Part shown: positions 6,585 through 8,891 of the stretch, piece after piece | Position numbering within the stretch: the first letter of the stretch is position 1 | Layout of the letters: every line of letters begins with the position of its first letter | Source: an uncultured Rhodospirillaceae bacterium | Lineage (GTDB): Bacteria; Pseudomonadota; Alphaproteobacteria; MPNO01 | NCBI GenBank assembly: GCA_937916005.1 | Contig: CALGIA010000020.1 | Location: 1-8,891 of the forward strand | Length of the DNA: 8,891 nucleotides | Direction of reading: 5' to 3' | Program-made: the position numbers and the translations under genes | Notes under the pieces: model-generated | The model's input: the letters and a program-made list of their open reading frames with translations, nothing else | The model's database searches: none | What the model was told of the DNA's origin: nothing

Positions 6585-7477
6585 GCGCCGGATTCAAGGG
6601 CCGTGATCCGGTCGGCCAGCGCTATCAGCTGACCCGCCTCGGCAACATGCAATCCCTCGATCAGCTTGCCATCGACCAGGGTCACGCCCTTGCCTTCGGA
6701 AGCCGCCACGTTCCAGGCCTCGGTGATACGCCGCGCCCAGGTAATTTCATCCGCCGACGGGCCGAAAACCCCGTTCGCGACCGCGATGGTCTTCGGGTGC
6801 AAAAGTGTCTTGCCGTCGAAACCAAATGATTTTCCCTGGCGGCTGGCGCGCTCGAAACCCGCATCGTCGGACAGATCAAAATGGGGCGCATCGAGCAGGG
6901 CCAGCCCATAAGCGCGCGCCGCCAGAACGCAAAGTCCGATGCTGGTGATCAGGGGCAGCCGGTCGGGCGCATGCAGATCGGCGTGCAGTTCCTTGGACAG
7001 ATCGGCGGTTCCCAACGTAAACACGCGCAGCCGGTCACTTGCCTGGGCGGTATCGCGCGCGTTGAGTACGCCCAGAGGCGTTTCCAACATGCACCAGATG
7101 CCGAACGCCGCAGATGCGCCGGCCTCGCCCAATAGTTGATCGACGCGGCGCACCGTTTGGGGCCCATCCACCTTGGGGATAAGGATTCCATCGGCGCCGG
7201 AGCGCGCCGCCGCCGCGATATCGGCCTCGAACCATTCCGTGCCCATGCCGTTGATGCGGATGATTTTCTCTCGCCCGCCATAGCCGCCCTGGGCCAGCGC
7301 GGCGAGAATATTTTCCCGCGCTTCCGATTTGTTTTCCGGCAAAACACCGTCTTCCACATCCATGATGAGGCAATCGGCGGGAACGGCCCTGCCCTTTTCC
7401 AATGCACGCGGATTGGCGCCCGGCATGTAAAGCGCGCTGCGGCGCGGCCGGATATCAGAATTTTCTTGGCCGGACAT
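6572..7477 (-). CDS. HpcH/HpaI aldolase / citrate lyase beta-like (CitE-like) CoA-ester lyase
   Basis: A 301-residue TIM-barrel protein of the CitE-like family. These are Mg-dependent enzymes that cleave or hydrolyse acyl-CoA esters such as malyl-CoA, methylmalyl-CoA or citramalyl-CoA. Family marks are RSALYMPGANPRALEK near the N-terminus, MDVEDGV (residues 39-45), Arg74 in RINGMGTEW, the metal ligands Glu132 (CMLETPLG) and Asp159 (GTADLSKEL), and FGFDGKTLLHPKTI near 218-231. No citrate lyase alpha, gamma or ligase gene is adjacent, so it is not part of a citrate lyase complex. The N-terminus also does not look like classical malyl-CoA lyase (Mcl1). The start at 7477 has GGGAG (7487-7491) 9 nt upstream. 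It lies 26 bp after the thiolase stop, so the two are probably co-transcribed. The exact substrate cannot be read from sequence alone. Confidence 0.9.
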   Translation of the reverse strand: MSGQENSDIRPRRSALYMPGANPRALEKGRAVPADCLIMDVEDGVLPENKSEARENILAALAQGGYGGREKIIRINGMGTEWFEADIAAAARSGADGILIPKVDGPQTVRRVDQLLGEAGASAAFGIWCMLETPLGVLNARDTAQASDRLRVFTLGTADLSKELHADLHAPDRLPLITSIGLCVLAARAYGLALLDAPHFDLSDDAGFERASRQGKSFGFDGKTLLHPKTIAVANGVFGPSADEITWARRITEAWNVAASEGKGVTLVDGKLIEGLHVAEAGQLIALADRITALESGADLT

Positions 7478-7503
7478 TTTCTAATGCTCCCAGGATTAGG
7501 GGT

Positions 7504-8679
7504 TCAGTCGCGCTCCACGCACATGGCTATGCCCATGCCGCCACCGATGCAGAGTGTCGCCAGACCCTTTTTCGCATCGCGCTTTTGCATTTCATAAATC
7601 AGCGTCACCAGGACCCGCGCGCCGGATGCGCCGATGGGATGGCCGAGTGCAATTGCGCCGCCGTTTACGTTGAGTTTCTCCCTGTCCCAGCCCAGTTCCT
7701 TGCCGACCGCGAGCGCCTGCGCGGCGAAGGCTTCATTGGCTTCGATCAGATCGAGATCATCGACGGTCCAGCCGGCCTTTTTCAACGCCGCCCGGCTGGC
7801 CGGAATAGGACCGGTTCCCATGATCGCCGGATCGACGCCGGCCTGGGCCCAGGATTTGATGCGCGCCAGCGGCGCAATGCCGCGCAGAGCCGCCTCCTCG
7901 CCGGTCATCAGCACAAGCGCGGCCGCGCCGTCATTGATCCCCGAGGCGTTGCCGGCCGTCACGGTGCCATTGCGGTCGAAGGCGGGACGCAGTTTGCCCA
8001 GCACCTCGACCGTGGTGCCGTGGGTTGGGTGTTCATCTTCGGACACCGTGACCTCGCCCTTGTGGGTCGCAAAGGTGACGGGAACAATTTCATCCTTGAA
8101 GCGCCCGGCTTTCTGGGCGGCCTCGGCTTTGTGCTGGGACCAGGCGGCAAACGAATCCTGTTCTTCGCGGGTGATCTGCCACTGTTCGGCAACGTTTTCG
8201 GCGGTATTGCCCATATGATAACCGTTGAACGCATCCCATAACCCGTCCCGGATCAAGGTATCGACCATCTCGGCATCGCCCAGTTTCTTGCCGTTGCGCA
8301 GTTGAATGCAATGGGGCGCCTGGCTCATGCTTTCCTGACCGCCCGCGACCACGATCCCCGAATCCCCAACGGTGATCGCCTGCAACCCCAGGGCCACCGC
8401 CTTGAGCCCGGAACCGCAGAGCTGATTGACGCCATAGGCGGGCGCTTCGACCGGCACGCCGGCCGCGATGGAGGCCTGACGCGCGGGATTTTGCCCGGTT
8501 CCCGCGGTAAGAATCTGCCCCATGATCACTTCCGAAACATCCCCGGCGGCGACGCCGGCCCGTTTCAACGCCTCTGCAATGGCGGTTCTCCCAAGATCGG
8601 AGGCGCTGACGCTGCCAAGCGCGCCGTTAAAGGCGCCGACCGGCGTCCGGGCCGCACCCGCGATGATGATTTCCGTCAT
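7504..8679 (-). CDS. phaA: Acetyl-CoA C-acetyltransferase (biosynthetic thiolase, PhaA-like)
   Basis: A 391-residue thiolase that condenses two acetyl-CoA to acetoacetyl-CoA, reversibly. The catalytic set is complete: the nucleophile Cys88 in NQLCGSGLKAV, His347 in GHPIGASGARVL and Cys377 in LCIGGGMG. These lie one residue from the corresponding positions of Zoogloea PhaA (Cys89, His348, Cys378). NEAFAAQ is also present. Length and motifs favour the short-chain biosynthetic type used in PHB synthesis, ketone-body use or the ethylmalonyl-CoA pathway. I chose the ATG at 8679, not the longer frame from 8760. It begins with the family-typical MTEIIIAGAARTPVG and has AAGGAG 6 nt upstream, whereas the extra 27 residues would overlap the promoter. 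A phaB reductase is not seen in the window. The name phaA is a best guess among equivalent thiolase names. Confidence 0.95.
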   Translation of the reverse strand: MTEIIIAGAARTPVGAFNGALGSVSASDLGRTAIAEALKRAGVAAGDVSEVIMGQILTAGTGQNPARQASIAAGVPVEAPAYGVNQLCGSGLKAVALGLQAITVGDSGIVVAGGQESMSQAPHCIQLRNGKKLGDAEMVDTLIRDGLWDAFNGYHMGNTAENVAEQWQITREEQDSFAAWSQHKAEAAQKAGRFKDEIVPVTFATHKGEVTVSEDEHPTHGTTVEVLGKLRPAFDRNGTVTAGNASGINDGAAALVLMTGEEAALRGIAPLARIKSWAQAGVDPAIMGTGPIPASRAALKKAGWTVDDLDLIEANEAFAAQALAVGKELGWDREKLNVNGGAIALGHPIGASGARVLVTLIYEMQKRDAKKGLATLCIGGGMGIAMCVERD

Positions 8680-8685
8680 ACCATA

Positions 8686-8691
8686 CTCCTT
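8686..8691 (-). promoter_or_regulatory. Thiolase ribosome binding site (decides the start)
   Basis: The minus strand reads AAGGAG 6 nt before the ATG at 8679, a near-ideal Shine-Dalgarno sequence. It fixes this start over the upstream in-frame ATG at 8760. Confidence 0.75.
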
Positions 8692-8716
8692 ATTACCGGC
8701 ACCTTTTACGCTCCGC

Positions 8717-8745
8717 TGTATAGCCGGGCCAAAATTGGGGCGCAA
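8717..8745 (-). promoter_or_regulatory. Candidate sigma70-type promoter for the thiolase / citE-like unit
   Basis: The minus strand shows TTGCGC (8745-8740), a 17-bp spacer and TATACA (8722-8717). Transcription would start near 8710, leaving a leader of about 30 nt with the strong ribosome binding site in it. The -10 is reasonable and the -35 is weak beyond its TTG. Confidence 0.45.
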
Positions 8746-8783
8746 GATAACACGGAACAATTTTCATTGCGTTGCAACAAAAC

Positions 8784-8800
8784 TTGATGCGATGCAGCAA
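8784..8800. promoter_or_regulatory. TGC-rich imperfect inverted repeat, possible PhaR-type operator
   Basis: TTGATGCGATGCAGCAA is an imperfect palindrome (TTG-TGC, three central bases, GCA-CAA). Its core ATGCGATGCAG differs at one base from the CTGC-N3-GCAG pattern that I recall being described for PhaR repressors of PHA genes in alphaproteobacteria. A second TGC-rich palindrome, GTTGCAAC, lies at 8771-8778. Both are between the divergent starts, upstream of the thiolase promoter. The regulator is not in the window, so its identity is inferred. Confidence 0.4.
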
Positions 8801-8819
8801 TTCATGCGATGGTCCGGCT

Positions 8820-8833
8820 CCCCCGATCGGGGG
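8820..8833. promoter_or_regulatory. Perfect 14-bp palindrome CCCCCGATCGGGGG
   Basis: A perfect palindrome 29 bp before the ATG of the plus-strand gene at 8863. As DNA it could be an operator for a dimeric repressor. As RNA it would form a 5-bp GC stem with a GATC tetraloop in the leader, close to the ribosome binding site. There is no direct evidence for either role. Confidence 0.4.
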
Positions 8834-8862
8834 GACGTTGATTGGCAGCGGAGACGCGCGGC

Positions 8863-8891
8863 ATGAGCGACGAGTCCGATACCCCTGAGCC
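8863..8891 (+). CDS. Start of a divergent plus-strand gene, truncated by the window end
   Basis: An ATG at 8863 begins MSDESDTPEP and stays open to the window end. GGAG lies 9 nt upstream. The acidic, polar start and the position divergent from a PhaA-like thiolase, next to a possible PhaR site, would fit a PHA gene such as a synthase (phaC) or the regulator phaR. Ten codons are too few to identify a family, so no function is assigned. Confidence 0.5.

Noticed and set aside
8680..8760. A thiolase N-terminal extension from an ATG at 8760
   Set aside because: The family begins at the MTEIIIAGAARTP segment, there is a near-perfect ribosome binding site before the ATG at 8679, and the extension would contain the promoter.

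Overview
This is a GC-rich window that reads like ordinary core metabolism of an alphaproteobacterium. The evidence for that group is the complete sdhC-D-A-B order, alphaproteobacterial-type membrane anchors, a biosynthetic-type thiolase beside what may be a PHA-gene promoter, and a molybdenum hydroxylase with separate L, M and S subunits. I see no rRNA, tRNA, CRISPR array, insertion sequence or phage gene, and no clear undescribed system.

Region 1 (1-2712, plus strand) is the 3' end of an operon for a three-subunit molybdenum hydroxylase of the xanthine dehydrogenase/CO dehydrogenase superfamily. Its order is large (5' end cut off by the window), FAD subunit, then [2Fe-2S] subunit, and both junctions are ATGA overlaps. 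The active-site loop is not that of true CO dehydrogenase, so the substrate is unknown. Region 2 (2756-6151, minus strand) converges on it across a 43-bp gap. It is a complete succinate dehydrogenase operon (complex II), transcribed sdhC-sdhD-sdhA-sdhB, with the flavin, iron-sulfur, heme and quinone-site residues all present.

Region 3 (6152-6571) is a roughly 420-bp gap upstream of sdhC with no convincing gene. Parts of it are AT-rich. It holds a candidate sdh promoter, a leader hairpin followed by a T-run, and two DnaA-box-like 9-mers one helical turn apart. Region 4 (6572-8679, minus strand) is a two-gene unit: an acetyl-CoA acetyltransferase followed 26 bp later by a CitE-like CoA-ester lyase. 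Region 5 (8680-8891) is a divergent promoter region with a TGC-rich inverted repeat resembling PhaR operators, a perfect 14-bp palindrome, and the first ten codons of a plus-strand gene cut off by the window end.

Together the genes serve central carbon and redox metabolism. The thiolase makes or splits acetoacetyl-CoA (PHB or ethylmalonyl-CoA type chemistry), the CitE-like lyase handles a short acyl-CoA ester, and complex II links the TCA cycle to the quinone pool. The molybdenum hydroxylase would feed electrons from an unidentified substrate into respiration. The points most worth a second look are in the non-coding stretches: the sdhC leader hairpin, the paired DnaA-like boxes, the tandem duplication at the sdhA-sdhB junction, and the palindromes at the divergent promoter.
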